Source: an uncultured Flammeovirgaceae bacterium (GTDB lineage Bacteria; Bacteroidota; Bacteroidia; Cytophagales; Cyclobacteriaceae). Taken from it: a DNA stretch of 24,559 nt. Location of the stretch: contig CAKZPJ010000035.1 in assembly GCA_937138955.1 (NCBI GenBank), positions 1 to 24,559 on the forward strand. The letters run 5' to 3'. The notes under the pieces are model-generated. The model searched no databases and was not told where the DNA came from. It saw only the letters and a list, made by a program, of their open reading frames with translations. Shown here piece after piece: positions 15,401 to 23,521 of this stretch (position 1 is the first letter of the stretch; the number at the start of each line of letters is the position of its first letter). The position numbers and the translations under genes are program-made.

Positions 15401-16615
15401 CTAGTAATTCGTACCGGCGCGAATCATAGCGCAGCGGAAACCAATTGTTGCAGTAGCCGAATCCTGCTCTAAGTAACGACGAGTTCCGGGTGATAACCAG
15501 TAGGCTACATCAGCCCAAGAACCACCTTTATATACTCTCAACTCGTTAGTAACCAATGAGTTAAATTCACCCTGAAAGTTAGGGTACTTCTCGTTATCGT
15601 ACTTTTCTTCCTGGTCAATAGTACCATCCCGACGAATAGGGTTCAAATCATCAAAATCTTGGTAAGAAAGTGGACGATATACATCTAGAACCCACTCGTT
15701 TACATTACCGGCCATATTGTACAGTCCGAAGTCGTTGGGTGGATATTCGTATATGTAATCAGTAATCATGGCACCATCGTTTAGCTTACCAGCAATACCA
15801 GCGTAGTCACCGCGACCTCGCTTAAAGTTCGCTAACATACTACCCATTTCCTTACCATAAGGGTTTCGAGTAGCGTGACCATCCCAAGGATAGATACGAG
15901 AATGCGTTTGATTTTCATCTAGATACTGAGTACCAATTAGTGCTTTAGCTGCATACTCCCACTCAGCTTCGGTTGGTAATCGGAAATCGGGTAGTACTAC
16001 CCCACTTTCAAGAGGAATGCGTCCGCCTTCAGGAACATCTACTTCGGCACCTGATTCTTCTACCAGCTTTTCGTTAACCACTGAAGTACGCCACGCGCAG
16101 TAGTCGTTGGCTTGTCGCCAAGAAACTCCTACAACCGGGAAAAATCGGAACCCAGGGTACCGAAGATAGTGATCTTCGTAAGGATCGTTAAAAGCCAGAG
16201 AACGTCGCCACACGGTAGTATCGGGCAAGGCTGACTCATAAAATTCAGTGGTAGAATCCTGACGAATATCAAACAGATACTCTAGCCAGTTGATATTAGC
16301 GATCTCGGTTTTATCCATATAAAATGAAGCTACCGTAACGGTACGCTCTAAATTATCACGAGAACCCATAAGATCTTCTTCAAAACTACCCATCGTGAAG
16401 CGCCCACCTTCAATATATACCATATTGGGAGCTTCGGGTTGACCTAGGTATTCGTCTAAGGTGAAATTTCCTTCCACATTATACTCAATACCAGTGACAT
16501 TACTAGATTCACCAGGATTCATACTGGTGGGCTGGCTTTTGCTGCAGGCAGCAAGCACGGCAGCACATAACATAAACTGCCAAGCTCGGGTGACTTGGTT
16601 GACCAATTGCTTCAT
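15401..16615 (-). CDS. gldJ: GldJ-like gliding motility/type IX secretion lipoprotein (SUMF1 fold)
   Basis: The 404-residue product has a lipoprotein signal ending in LAAC (Cys24) and a formylglycine-generating-enzyme-like (SUMF1) domain. Seen: MVYIEGGRFTMGSFEEDL (65-82), VASFYMDKTEIANINWLEYL, an FFPVVGVSWRQANDYCAWRT segment, LPTEAEWEYAA, NMAGNVNEWVLDVY and a final IGFRCAMIR. The segment DTTVWRRSLAFNDPYEDHYL and the YMDKTEIANINWLEYL motif resemble GldJ more than GldK; both are outer-membrane-linked lipoproteins of gliding and type IX secretion. I chose the ATG at 16615 over an in-frame TTG at 16663 because it directly precedes the signal peptide and has an AGG-type site upstream. It stands alone here, without gldKLMN. 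Confidence 0.78.
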   Translation of the reverse strand: MKQLVNQVTRAWQFMLCAAVLAACSKSQPTSMNPGESSNVTGIEYNVEGNFTLDEYLGQPEAPNMVYIEGGRFTMGSFEEDLMGSRDNLERTVTVASFYMDKTEIANINWLEYLFDIRQDSTTEFYESALPDTTVWRRSLAFNDPYEDHYLRYPGFRFFPVVGVSWRQANDYCAWRTSVVNEKLVEESGAEVDVPEGGRIPLESGVVLPDFRLPTEAEWEYAAKALIGTQYLDENQTHSRIYPWDGHATRNPYGKEMGSMLANFKRGRGDYAGIAGKLNDGAMITDYIYEYPPNDFGLYNMAGNVNEWVLDVYRPLSYQDFDDLNPIRRDGTIDQEEKYDNEKYPNFQGEFNSLVTNELRVYKGGSWADVAYWLSPGTRRYLEQDSATATIGFRCAMIRAGTNY

Positions 16616-16820
16616 AACCTGTTTTATTAACTCTTCGAAAGCTGTTTTAGACGTATAACACAAACTGTTTTATAAATGATGCTGCTAATTTGCACACATC
16701 TGCGAAATATTAATAGCGAATACCGGGAAAAATTATATGTATGTAAGTTACAGTATAAAATAAACGAGAAACACTAAAAATCAATACGGATACTACGATA
16801 GTAACGAGCTGAGTAATTCT

Positions 16821-16844
16821 AAATTATCTTACGGTAGATAATTT
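16821..16844 (-). terminator. AT-rich hairpin downstream of mfd
   Basis: AAATTATCT (16821-16829) pairs perfectly with AGATAATTT (16836-16844) around a 6-base loop, about 15 bp past the mfd stop. The stem is AT-rich and no real U-tract follows on the - strand, so termination would be weak. Confidence 0.35.
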
Positions 16845-16859
16845 TAACAAGGCTTATTG

Positions 16860-19800
16860 CTACAGCGAGCTAATATCATCTAGTATGCTAATAGCCTGTT
16901 GCGTATTTTCGGTTCTTTCTATGGACAAGATCGGTCGCTTTTTAGTTTCTTTAATGCGACACCTCTTCGGATGCTGCTGCACGTACTGGATAATCTTGCC
17001 GAAGGTTTCCGATTTGAAATAGTTCTCGTTATCTAATCCTACGATGTAGCACTTCATCAATCCATTCTTCAGCATGAGCTTTTCAAAACCTAGCTGTTCG
17101 GCCTTCCAGCGTAATCGCACGGTAGACATCAACTCATGAACTGACTCTGGAATCTCACCAAAACGATCTTCCAACATTTTTTTAAATTCCTGTAGCTGTT
17201 CCTCATCCTTAATATTGTCTAGCCGAGAGTACAATCGCAATCTTTCGGTAGTATTTGTCACATAATCTTCGGGAATGAGTACTTCTAAGTCAGTCTCAAT
17301 GCTGCAATCTTGGACAAGCGGTTTAAGCGTTTCGGCTAAGTCGCGAGTGAAGAGATCTTTAAATTCGGTTTCTTTTAGCTCCTGAACCGCTTCATCCAAA
17401 ATTTTGTGATACATCTCAAACCCTAAATCAGTGATGAAACCGGTTTGCTCGGCTCCTAGTAAGTTTCCAGCTCCCCGGATATCCAGGTCGCGCATAGCTA
17501 CTTTAAAGCCATCACCCAATTCAGAGAATTCCTCTAGCGTTGAAAGACGTTTGCGAGCGTCGGAAGTTAGGCCGGAAGCTGGAGGAGAAAGTAAATAACA
17601 AAAGGCTTTACGGTTAGAACGACCTACCCTACCCCGCATTTGGTGCAAATCAGACAGCCCAAACATATGTGCATTATTAATAAGAATGGTGTTGGCGTTA
17701 GGAATATCTAAGCCCGATTCAATAATGTTGGTAGAAACCAGCACATCGTATTCGCCTTCTATAAACCGAAGCATTGTCTTTTCTAATTTAGCTCCATCCA
17801 TTTGTCCGTGCGCTACCGCTACTCGAGCATTGGGAACTAGTCGGAGAATAATGTTGGCTACTTCTTCAATATTACCTACTCGGTTATGGACGAAAAAAAC
17901 CTGACCTCCGCGTTTCACTTCAAAACTTACTGCATCACGAATAACGCTTTCATTAAATGTATGAATTTCGGTAGTGACTGGTCGGCGATTGGGTGGCGGA
18001 GTGGCAATGATACTTAAATCACGGGCACCCATCAACGAAAACTGTAGTGTTCGGGGAATGGGAGTAGCGGTGAGGGTTAGCACGTCAACATTGACTCGCA
18101 TTTCTTTCAATCGTTCCTTTACCTTCACTCCAAACTTCTGCTCCTCATCAACAACCAGTAAGCCTAAATCTTTAAATTCAACATCTTTATTCACGATGCG
18201 GTGCGTACCAATTAAAATATTAACTTCCCCCGCTTTTACCCGCTTTAGAATCTCTTTAATATTTTTAGTAGACTTAAACCGATTGATATAGTCTATACTC
18301 ACCGGGAAATCAACTAATCGATTATTGAATGTATGATAATGCTGCATAGCCAGAATGGTGGTTGGCACCAGCACCGCTACTTGCTTACCTTCGGTTACCG
18401 CTTTAAACGCAGCGCGAATAGCTATTTCAGTTTTCCCAAAACCCACATCACCGCAAATAAGGCGATCCATTGGGTGACTTAGCTGCATATCACGCTTAAC
18501 ATCTTCAGTAGCGGTAGCCTGGTCGGGAGTATCCTCAAACACAAAAGAAGATTCTAGTTCAGCTTGCAAGAAGCTATCAGGCTGATAGGTAAAGCCGGGA
18601 GCTGATTTGCGTTTGGCATATAAGTCAATCAAGTCTTTGGCAATATCTTGTACTTTCTTCTTCGCGCGCTTCTTTTTGTTTTCCCATTCGGGTGAACCTA
18701 ATTTACTGATAGCAGGTGGACCTTCCTCCTTACCACTGTACTTAGAAATTTTGTGTAACGAATGCACACTTACGTACAGCAAATCATCATCGCGGTAGAC
18801 CAAGCGAATAGATTCCTGCTCTCGGCCGCCCATGTCCATCTTCTCCATTCCCGCAAAGCGACCAATGCCGTGGTCGATATGCACAACGTAATCACCAACT
18901 TTGAGCGAACGAAGTTCTTTCAGGGTAATAGCCTTTGACTTGGCTCGAATACCCTTAGTTTTGTACCGATGAAAACGGTCAAAGAGTTGATGATCGGTAT
19001 AGCAAGCAAAATTTAGAGTTTCATCAATGAAGCCTTCTCGAAGCGAAGTGTACAGTGAGTTGAAAGCTGATTCAGAATCAAGCTCATCAAAAATTTTGTG
19101 AAGTCGCTCAATTTGTTGCTCCGATTCGGAGACGATAAAATTGGTAATGTTACGATCCTTATTTTCGTGCAAGTTAGCCGCCAGCAATTCAAAATTTTTA
19201 TTGAACGAAGGCTGCGGTTGACTCTTAATGGTAAAAACATGATTGGTAGAAAAGGAAAACCGATTACCGAATTCTACCTGAGTAAAAGGTTTGAGACTTT
19301 CTGAAAAACTGCTTTTAGTCTCGAACAGCATATCAGGGCTAAACACTACCTGAGTTCCAGCCGATTCTTGCATCAGTGAATCAAAATTCTCACTGGCTTC
19401 TACATAATAGCGATTCACTACATCTTCAGCCGCTTCTACATCTTTCCACCAGATTTGCGTATTTTCTTCTGGTAGAAAACTAATAAATGATTGTCGTTCC
19501 TCCTCCAATAGTTTAGTCTGCACATTAGGAATAATACTTACCTGATTCACTTCTTCCTGCGAAAGTTGGGAAGTGATGTCGAACGTGCGAATACTTTCCA
19601 CTTCATCGCCAAAAAGTTCAATTCGGTACGGTAGTTCGTGAGCGTAAGAGTAAATATCAATGATACCGCCCCGCACGGCAAACTGCCCCGGTTCATACAC
19701 GAAATCGCTCTTTTCAAAGTCGTAGGTGGTGAGTAGCTCCGCGATAAACTGGGTATCAAGTCGTTCGCCCGTTTTAATAAAGAAGGTGTTTTCTTGAAGC

Positions 19801-20234
19801 GAGCGTTTGTTAATTACTTTTTCGGCTAAAGCATCGGGGTAAGTAACAATTAAATGTCCGTGCGTAGGAGTGTTACTAATAATATTTAAAATCTCGGCTC
19901 GCATCAATACATTAGCATTCTCAGTTTCGTCTAACTGATAAGGTTTCTTGTAGGAAGCAGGAAATAGATGAATTTCTCGCGAAGGATTTAAATTTTGGAG
20001 GTCATTCTGAAAGTAGGCGGCCGCCTCTTGGTCAGAAAGGACAAATAACATCAGTTGAGGGTTAATTCGGTGCAAAGCACTCGCCAGCACCGCATCTAAG
20101 CTGCCAATAACTCCTTTCAGTTGAGCCTTTTTCGCCGCACCAATTTGTGTCGCTAATGTTTGTATAAAACTATCGTTAGAGTAACGCTTAATAAATTGAG
20201 TAGGCTGCACAGAAGAGCTGAAATTATTGAACAA
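16860..20234 (-). CDS. mfd: Transcription-repair coupling factor Mfd
   Basis: Mfd is a DNA translocase that removes stalled RNA polymerase and recruits UvrA. The 1124 residues show the N-terminal UvrB-like modules, the RNA-polymerase interaction (CarD-like) domain at about 440-500 (KVGDYVVHIDHGIGRFAGME), and the superfamily 2 translocase with Walker A GDVGFGKTE (about 593), DEEQ box (about 695), TATPIPRTLQ and motif VI QMRGRVGRSNRKAF (about 868). The C-terminal TRCF domain follows (IETDLEVLIPEDYV and beyond). No ATG exists at the expected start: the frame begins with TTG at 20234, with GTG at 20210 as alternative and a stop not far upstream. It diverges from the oxidase subunit gene across about 100 bp. 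Confidence 0.96.
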   Translation of the reverse strand: MFNNFSSSVQPTQFIKRYSNDSFIQTLATQIGAAKKAQLKGVIGSLDAVLASALHRINPQLMLFVLSDQEAAAYFQNDLQNLNPSREIHLFPASYKKPYQLDETENANVLMRAEILNIISNTPTHGHLIVTYPDALAEKVINKRSLQENTFFIKTGERLDTQFIAELLTTYDFEKSDFVYEPGQFAVRGGIIDIYSYAHELPYRIELFGDEVESIRTFDITSQLSQEEVNQVSIIPNVQTKLLEEERQSFISFLPEENTQIWWKDVEAAEDVVNRYYVEASENFDSLMQESAGTQVVFSPDMLFETKSSFSESLKPFTQVEFGNRFSFSTNHVFTIKSQPQPSFNKNFELLAANLHENKDRNITNFIVSESEQQIERLHKIFDELDSESAFNSLYTSLREGFIDETLNFACYTDHQLFDRFHRYKTKGIRAKSKAITLKELRSLKVGDYVVHIDHGIGRFAGMEKMDMGGREQESIRLVYRDDDLLYVSVHSLHKISKYSGKEEGPPAISKLGSPEWENKKKRAKKKVQDIAKDLIDLYAKRKSAPGFTYQPDSFLQAELESSFVFEDTPDQATATEDVKRDMQLSHPMDRLICGDVGFGKTEIAIRAAFKAVTEGKQVAVLVPTTILAMQHYHTFNNRLVDFPVSIDYINRFKSTKNIKEILKRVKAGEVNILIGTHRIVNKDVEFKDLGLLVVDEEQKFGVKVKERLKEMRVNVDVLTLTATPIPRTLQFSLMGARDLSIIATPPPNRRPVTTEIHTFNESVIRDAVSFEVKRGGQVFFVHNRVGNIEEVANIILRLVPNARVAVAHGQMDGAKLEKTMLRFIEGEYDVLVSTNIIESGLDIPNANTILINNAHMFGLSDLHQMRGRVGRSNRKAFCYLLSPPASGLTSDARKRLSTLEEFSELGDGFKVAMRDLDIRGAGNLLGAEQTGFITDLGFEMYHKILDEAVQELKETEFKDLFTRDLAETLKPLVQDCSIETDLEVLIPEDYVTNTTERLRLYSRLDNIKDEEQLQEFKKMLEDRFGEIPESVHELMSTVRLRWKAEQLGFEKLMLKNGLMKCYIVGLDNENYFKSETFGKIIQYVQQHPKRCRIKETKKRPILSIERTENTQQAISILDDISSL

Positions 20235-20324
20235 TAAAGAAATAACAAGTCAAGAAAATAATCGTTTTGAAAGATAGCTAGAACTAAAAGCTTCCAGATA
20301 TGTTTCTTTGATTAGGTACTAGAA

Positions 20325-20332
20325 TAGATTTG
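20325..20332 (+). promoter_or_regulatory. Possible Bacteroidota -7 promoter element
   Basis: TAGATTTG matches the Bacteroidota -7 consensus TAnnTTTG exactly, six bases before the ATG of the oxidase subunit gene. A TTTG at 20307-20310 is nearer than the usual -33 spacing. If used, the transcript would be nearly leaderless. Confidence 0.25.
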
Positions 20333-20338
20333 TGAACG

Positions 20339-20971
20339 ATGCAAAACTACCACAAAAATACTGAGAAAGCCGAACGCGATAATGCAATTACTCGCTTAGA
20401 AAAGCTACATCCCCATAAAACACTATTGTATCTAGCTATTTTTGGTAGTAGTCTGGTCTTTTTGTTCATGATTGTATCGTACAGCATGAGCCAGCGTAGT
20501 GCTGATGTTTTCATCAACCTTGAATTTCCTAAAGCGTTTGTGGTAAGCTTAGTGCTGCTAATGTTTTCAAGCTATACCATGACTCAGGTGGTGCCTGCCT
20601 TTTTGAAAGATGATTTAAAATCAGTTAAAAATTTGTTAGGAATTACGTTGCTGCTAGGCGTAGCCTTTACTATCTCTCAGTACGTAGGCTGGTCAGAACT
20701 ATATCACTCTGGTATTTATCTTTCGGGCGAAGCATCCGGGGCGTATCTATACGTTATTTCGGGACTGCATGTGCTTCACTTAGCAGCGGGGCTGGTAGTG
20801 CTTACGGTCATGTATACCCAAATAAGCACTGTATCGCGTGATCCGGTAAAAATGCTGATTGTCGTAACGAATCCCTACCAGAAAATTAAGCTAGAGATGC
20901 TGGCAACCTACTGGCACTTTGTAGATGCACTTTGGCTAATTCTATTCTTCTACTTCCTGTTTAGCTTCTAG
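20339..20971 (+). CDS. Cytochrome c oxidase subunit III (short heme-copper oxidase form)
   Basis: This is an integral membrane subunit of a heme-copper terminal oxidase. The 210 residues form five transmembrane helices at about 29-48, 65-82, 99-118, 136-160 and 190-209, the short form lacking the first two helices of seven-helix subunits. The family signature ISGLHVLHLAAGLVVL (140-155) and the C-terminal YWHFVDALWLILFFYFLF (191-208) are clear. No other oxidase subunit gene is present nearby, so it is an orphan copy here; the rest must lie elsewhere in the genome. Its 3' end overlaps the convergent RibD-like gene by 11 bp (20961-20971). Confidence 0.92.
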   Translation: MQNYHKNTEKAERDNAITRLEKLHPHKTLLYLAIFGSSLVFLFMIVSYSMSQRSADVFINLEFPKAFVVSLVLLMFSSYTMTQVVPAFLKDDLKSVKNLLGITLLLGVAFTISQYVGWSELYHSGIYLSGEASGAYLYVISGLHVLHLAAGLVVLTVMYTQISTVSRDPVKMLIVVTNPYQKIKLEMLATYWHFVDALWLILFFYFLFSF

Positions 20972-21938
20972 TAGAAAAATTATAGTAAGTTAAAAGCTGA
21001 TCTTCGCTGATTATCTCTTTAGTTACTAAGTATTTTTTATCGACAATTGGCGCAGTAATTCCTTCACCAAAAGTTGTTTGGCTAGTAAATACTCGAGCTT
21101 CGTCCCACCAACCTTGCTGAATTAGAAACGATAGAAATTGTGCTCCCCCTTCTACGAAAACTGAGACGATTTGCCGTTCATGCAAATCAGTCATCACGTG
21201 CAGAATACGTTGTTCCCAGTCGGTATTATGGGGAAGCGGAGCAAACTCTAAGTTCGAGGTGCTAATTGAAGGCTGATGGGTATAGCAAAGCGTCGGCTGA
21301 CTTTGATCAAATACATTTAGCTGCTTATTCAGCGTTTGGTCAGGGTCAACTACAATGCGAAGAGGGTCTTCGCCTGACCAATCGCGCACATTCAATTGAG
21401 GATTATCGTAACGATAAGTATTTCCTCCCACCCAAATAGCCGCCTCTTGCGACCGCCACCGATGAACCAGCTTTCGGGCATGAACACCACTAATCCATTT
21501 GGAATCATAATTAGAACGAGCGACAAAGCTGTCAGAAGTCTGCGCCCACTTCAGAACAATGTAAGGTCGCTTTTCTTCATGAAACGTATAAACCCTTCGG
21601 TTGACCAACCATTCCGCTTTACGAAGAGAAGGCTCTGACTCATTAGCTACTTGTACATCCTTGATTGAATGGTGAGCAGCAAGCTGATGGAGCTTTTCTA
21701 TATTTTCAAAAGGGTTAGTACTTACGAACAAAGTAGATTGCTCCGGAAATACAGATTTTCCCAGAAAGTTAGTAAGCTGATCTCGGTGCGAGACATTAGG
21801 ATTTAACCACCCCTCAGCCAACAACTGTTGTTGATGAGCAACTGCCCACCCGATCTGGGGGCGGATCGATACCTTCTGAAAATTATCCCGAGCTAAGTCA
21901 ATGCTTCTTTGGCAGAAAAGCCAATGATTTTGGGTCAT
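20961..21938 (-). CDS. ribD: RibD-like riboflavin biosynthesis protein: intact reductase domain, degenerate deaminase domain
   Basis: RibD normally carries out the deaminase and reductase steps that follow GTP cyclohydrolase II in riboflavin synthesis. The 325-residue length is close to typical RibD. The C-terminal reductase half has the family segments EKRPYIVLKWAQTSDSF, WISGVHARKLVHRWRSQEAA, IWVGGNTYRYDNPQLNVR and VFVEGGAQFLSFLI. The N-terminal half aligns in outline (CQRSIDLARDNF, LLAEGWL), but the zinc motif HAE reads HRD (51-53) and the PCxxxGxTPPC motif is replaced by a short NPFEN segment (75-79), with both Cys ligands gone. Deaminase activity is therefore unlikely; a separate deaminase must act if the pathway runs. 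The gene is divergent from prmC with a 35-bp gap. Confidence 0.85.
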   Translation of the reverse strand: MTQNHWLFCQRSIDLARDNFQKVSIRPQIGWAVAHQQQLLAEGWLNPNVSHRDQLTNFLGKSVFPEQSTLFVSTNPFENIEKLHQLAAHHSIKDVQVANESEPSLRKAEWLVNRRVYTFHEEKRPYIVLKWAQTSDSFVARSNYDSKWISGVHARKLVHRWRSQEAAIWVGGNTYRYDNPQLNVRDWSGEDPLRIVVDPDQTLNKQLNVFDQSQPTLCYTHQPSISTSNLEFAPLPHNTDWEQRILHVMTDLHERQIVSVFVEGGAQFLSFLIQQGWWDEARVFTSQTTFGEGITAPIVDKKYLVTKEIISEDQLLTYYNFSTRS

Positions 21939-21973
21939 CTTGTGTAGCTTTACGCCAAATTACGAAGTTTATC

Positions 21974-22837
21974 GTGGTAATTGGTGTACAAAAGTTACAT
22001 AATGAGCTAAATAGTGAACTGTCTAACGCTATAAAGCAGAACTATTCCGTCCAGGAAATCAATACTACAATACAGTGGCTATTGGAGCACGCCTTAGGCG
22101 TAACTAGAACTGACATATTGATAGATAAAGAAGTAGCATTATCTGCAATTCAGCGAAGACAACTGCACAATTATATTGTGCGATTAAATCAAGAAGAGCC
22201 AATACAATACATTCTGGGGGAATGTGAATTTTACGGCAGAAAATTTGTGGTAACTCCTCACGTACTTATTCCCCGACCAGAAACTGAGGAGCTGGTGCAT
22301 CTAATCATTCAGCAACATAAGAAGAGCGAAGGCTTAAAAGTATTAGATATTGGTACGGGTAGTGGCTGCATCGCTATTACTCTAAATGAAGAATTATCCC
22401 AATCTAACGTTTGGGCTTTAGATAATAGCCATGATGCTCTAACCGTAGCTCAACAGAATGCGCTAAATTTACAGGCATCAACAGAATTTGTAGAAATGAA
22501 TATTCTAGTAGATTTTCCGAAAATAAAACAGCTAGATATTATAGTGAGTAATCCGCCCTACGTACTTAATTCAGAGAAGGCTGACATGCGGCAGAACGTA
22601 TTGGAACATGAACCTCCAACGGCGTTGTTTGTAGAAGATTCCGATCCGCTTCTATTTTACCGTCGAATTTCGGAGCTTTGCAGCCAACAACTAGCCAGTG
22701 TAAAGTGGGTGTATCTGGAAGTACACGAAAAATTCGCTACAGAAACCAAGAAATTGTTGACCAAAGGCGGATTCATGGAAACATGTATTGTGAAAGATGC
22801 TCAACATAAAGATCGATTTGTTGTAGCGTATCGTTGA
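21974..22837 (+). CDS. prmC: Peptide chain release factor N5-glutamine methyltransferase PrmC (HemK)
   Basis: PrmC methylates the glutamine of the GGQ motif in release factors RF1 and RF2 with S-adenosylmethionine. The 287-residue product has the N-terminal helical domain, the YYGREF-like segment (ECEFYGRKFVVTPHVLIPRPETEELV), the SAM-binding LDIGTGSGCIAITL (about 123-136) and the catalytic NPPY within VSNPPYV (about 194-197). The frame begins with GTG at 21974; no good ATG lies nearby. It is divergent from the RibD-like gene. Confidence 0.95.
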   Translation: MVIGVQKLHNELNSELSNAIKQNYSVQEINTTIQWLLEHALGVTRTDILIDKEVALSAIQRRQLHNYIVRLNQEEPIQYILGECEFYGRKFVVTPHVLIPRPETEELVHLIIQQHKKSEGLKVLDIGTGSGCIAITLNEELSQSNVWALDNSHDALTVAQQNALNLQASTEFVEMNILVDFPKIKQLDIIVSNPPYVLNSEKADMRQNVLEHEPPTALFVEDSDPLLFYRRISELCSQQLASVKWVYLEVHEKFATETKKLLTKGGFMETCIVKDAQHKDRFVVAYR

Positions 22838-22870
22838 AAACATCATAAGTTAGCTTTATGATTCTCAACG
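22832..22870 (+). other. Imperfect hairpin after prmC
   Basis: CGTTGA (22832-22837, overlapping the prmC stop) pairs with TCAACG (22865-22870), and ATCATAA (22842-22848) with TTATGAT (22856-22862), around a 7-base loop. No U-tract follows, so it may stabilise or attenuate rather than terminate the transcript running into cysC. Confidence 0.4.
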
Positions 22871-22911
22871 TAGTTTTCACACTACTTTTATAAAAATGTA
22901 ATCATATTCTA

Positions 22912-23502
22912 TTGAGTAATATACATCCGATATTTGACACCATTCTGAACCAAGCCGATAAAGAAACTTTGCTGAAGCAAAAAGGTAAGGTTGTCTGGAT
23001 GGTTGGCTTATCCGGTTCGGGTAAAAGTACGTTGGCTCGAGCGGTTGAAAACACGCTGCATCAACAAGGGAAAGTAACCATGTTGCTAGATGGTGATAAC
23101 TTACGAACCGGAGTAAACAATAATTTAGGATTTAGTCAGGAAGATCGACGAGAAAATATTCGCCGAGCAGCGGAAGTGGCCAAGCTCTTTTCGCAGTGCG
23201 GTATTATCACTATTTGTTCCCTCATCAGCCCCACCGCAAGTATTCGCCAGATGGCTAAAGAAATTATTGGGAAAAATTACTATGAAGTATTCATTCACTG
23301 TCCGTTAGAAGTTTGTGAAGAGCGCGACGTGAAGGGGTTGTATGCTAAAGCTCGTCGCGGTGAAATCAGCGATTTTACCGGAATTTCTTCGCCGTTTGAG
23401 GAGCCTCAGCAGTCCAACTTGAAGGTTAGTACACATCAGCAATCTATTGAAGAAAGCCATCAGTTGTTAGTCAGTAAGATTTTAGAAACCACTTCTCATT
23501 AA
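22912..23502 (+). CDS. cysC: Adenylyl-sulfate kinase CysC (APS kinase)
   Basis: CysC phosphorylates adenylyl-sulfate (APS) with ATP to give PAPS. The 196 residues show the Walker A GLSGSGKST (32-40), the LLDGDNLRTGVNNNLGFS segment, EDRRENIRRAAEVAKLF, and DVKGLYAKARRGEI followed by FTGISSPFE. The start is TTG at 22912: MSNIHPIFD matches the usual family opening, and the only nearby ATG (22896) runs straight into a stop. It is followed 19 bp later by cysD, with which it is likely co-transcribed. An ATP sulfurylase large subunit (cysN) would be expected nearby but is not visible. Confidence 0.95.
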   Translation: MSNIHPIFDTILNQADKETLLKQKGKVVWMVGLSGSGKSTLARAVENTLHQQGKVTMLLDGDNLRTGVNNNLGFSQEDRRENIRRAAEVAKLFSQCGIITICSLISPTASIRQMAKEIIGKNYYEVFIHCPLEVCEERDVKGLYAKARRGEISDFTGISSPFEEPQQSNLKVSTHQQSIEESHQLLVSKILETTSH

Positions 23503-23521
23503 TTTAGAAATATAGCTACTT

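Noticed and set aside
16616..16663. TTG start 16 codons upstream for the gldJ-like gene
   Set aside because: It would put extra polar residues before the lipoprotein signal; the ATG at 16615 has a better ribosome site.
21191..21202. A second CACGTG core as another parS site
   Set aside because: The flanks (TCAT and CAGA sides) do not match the parS consensus, and it lies within the RibD-like gene.
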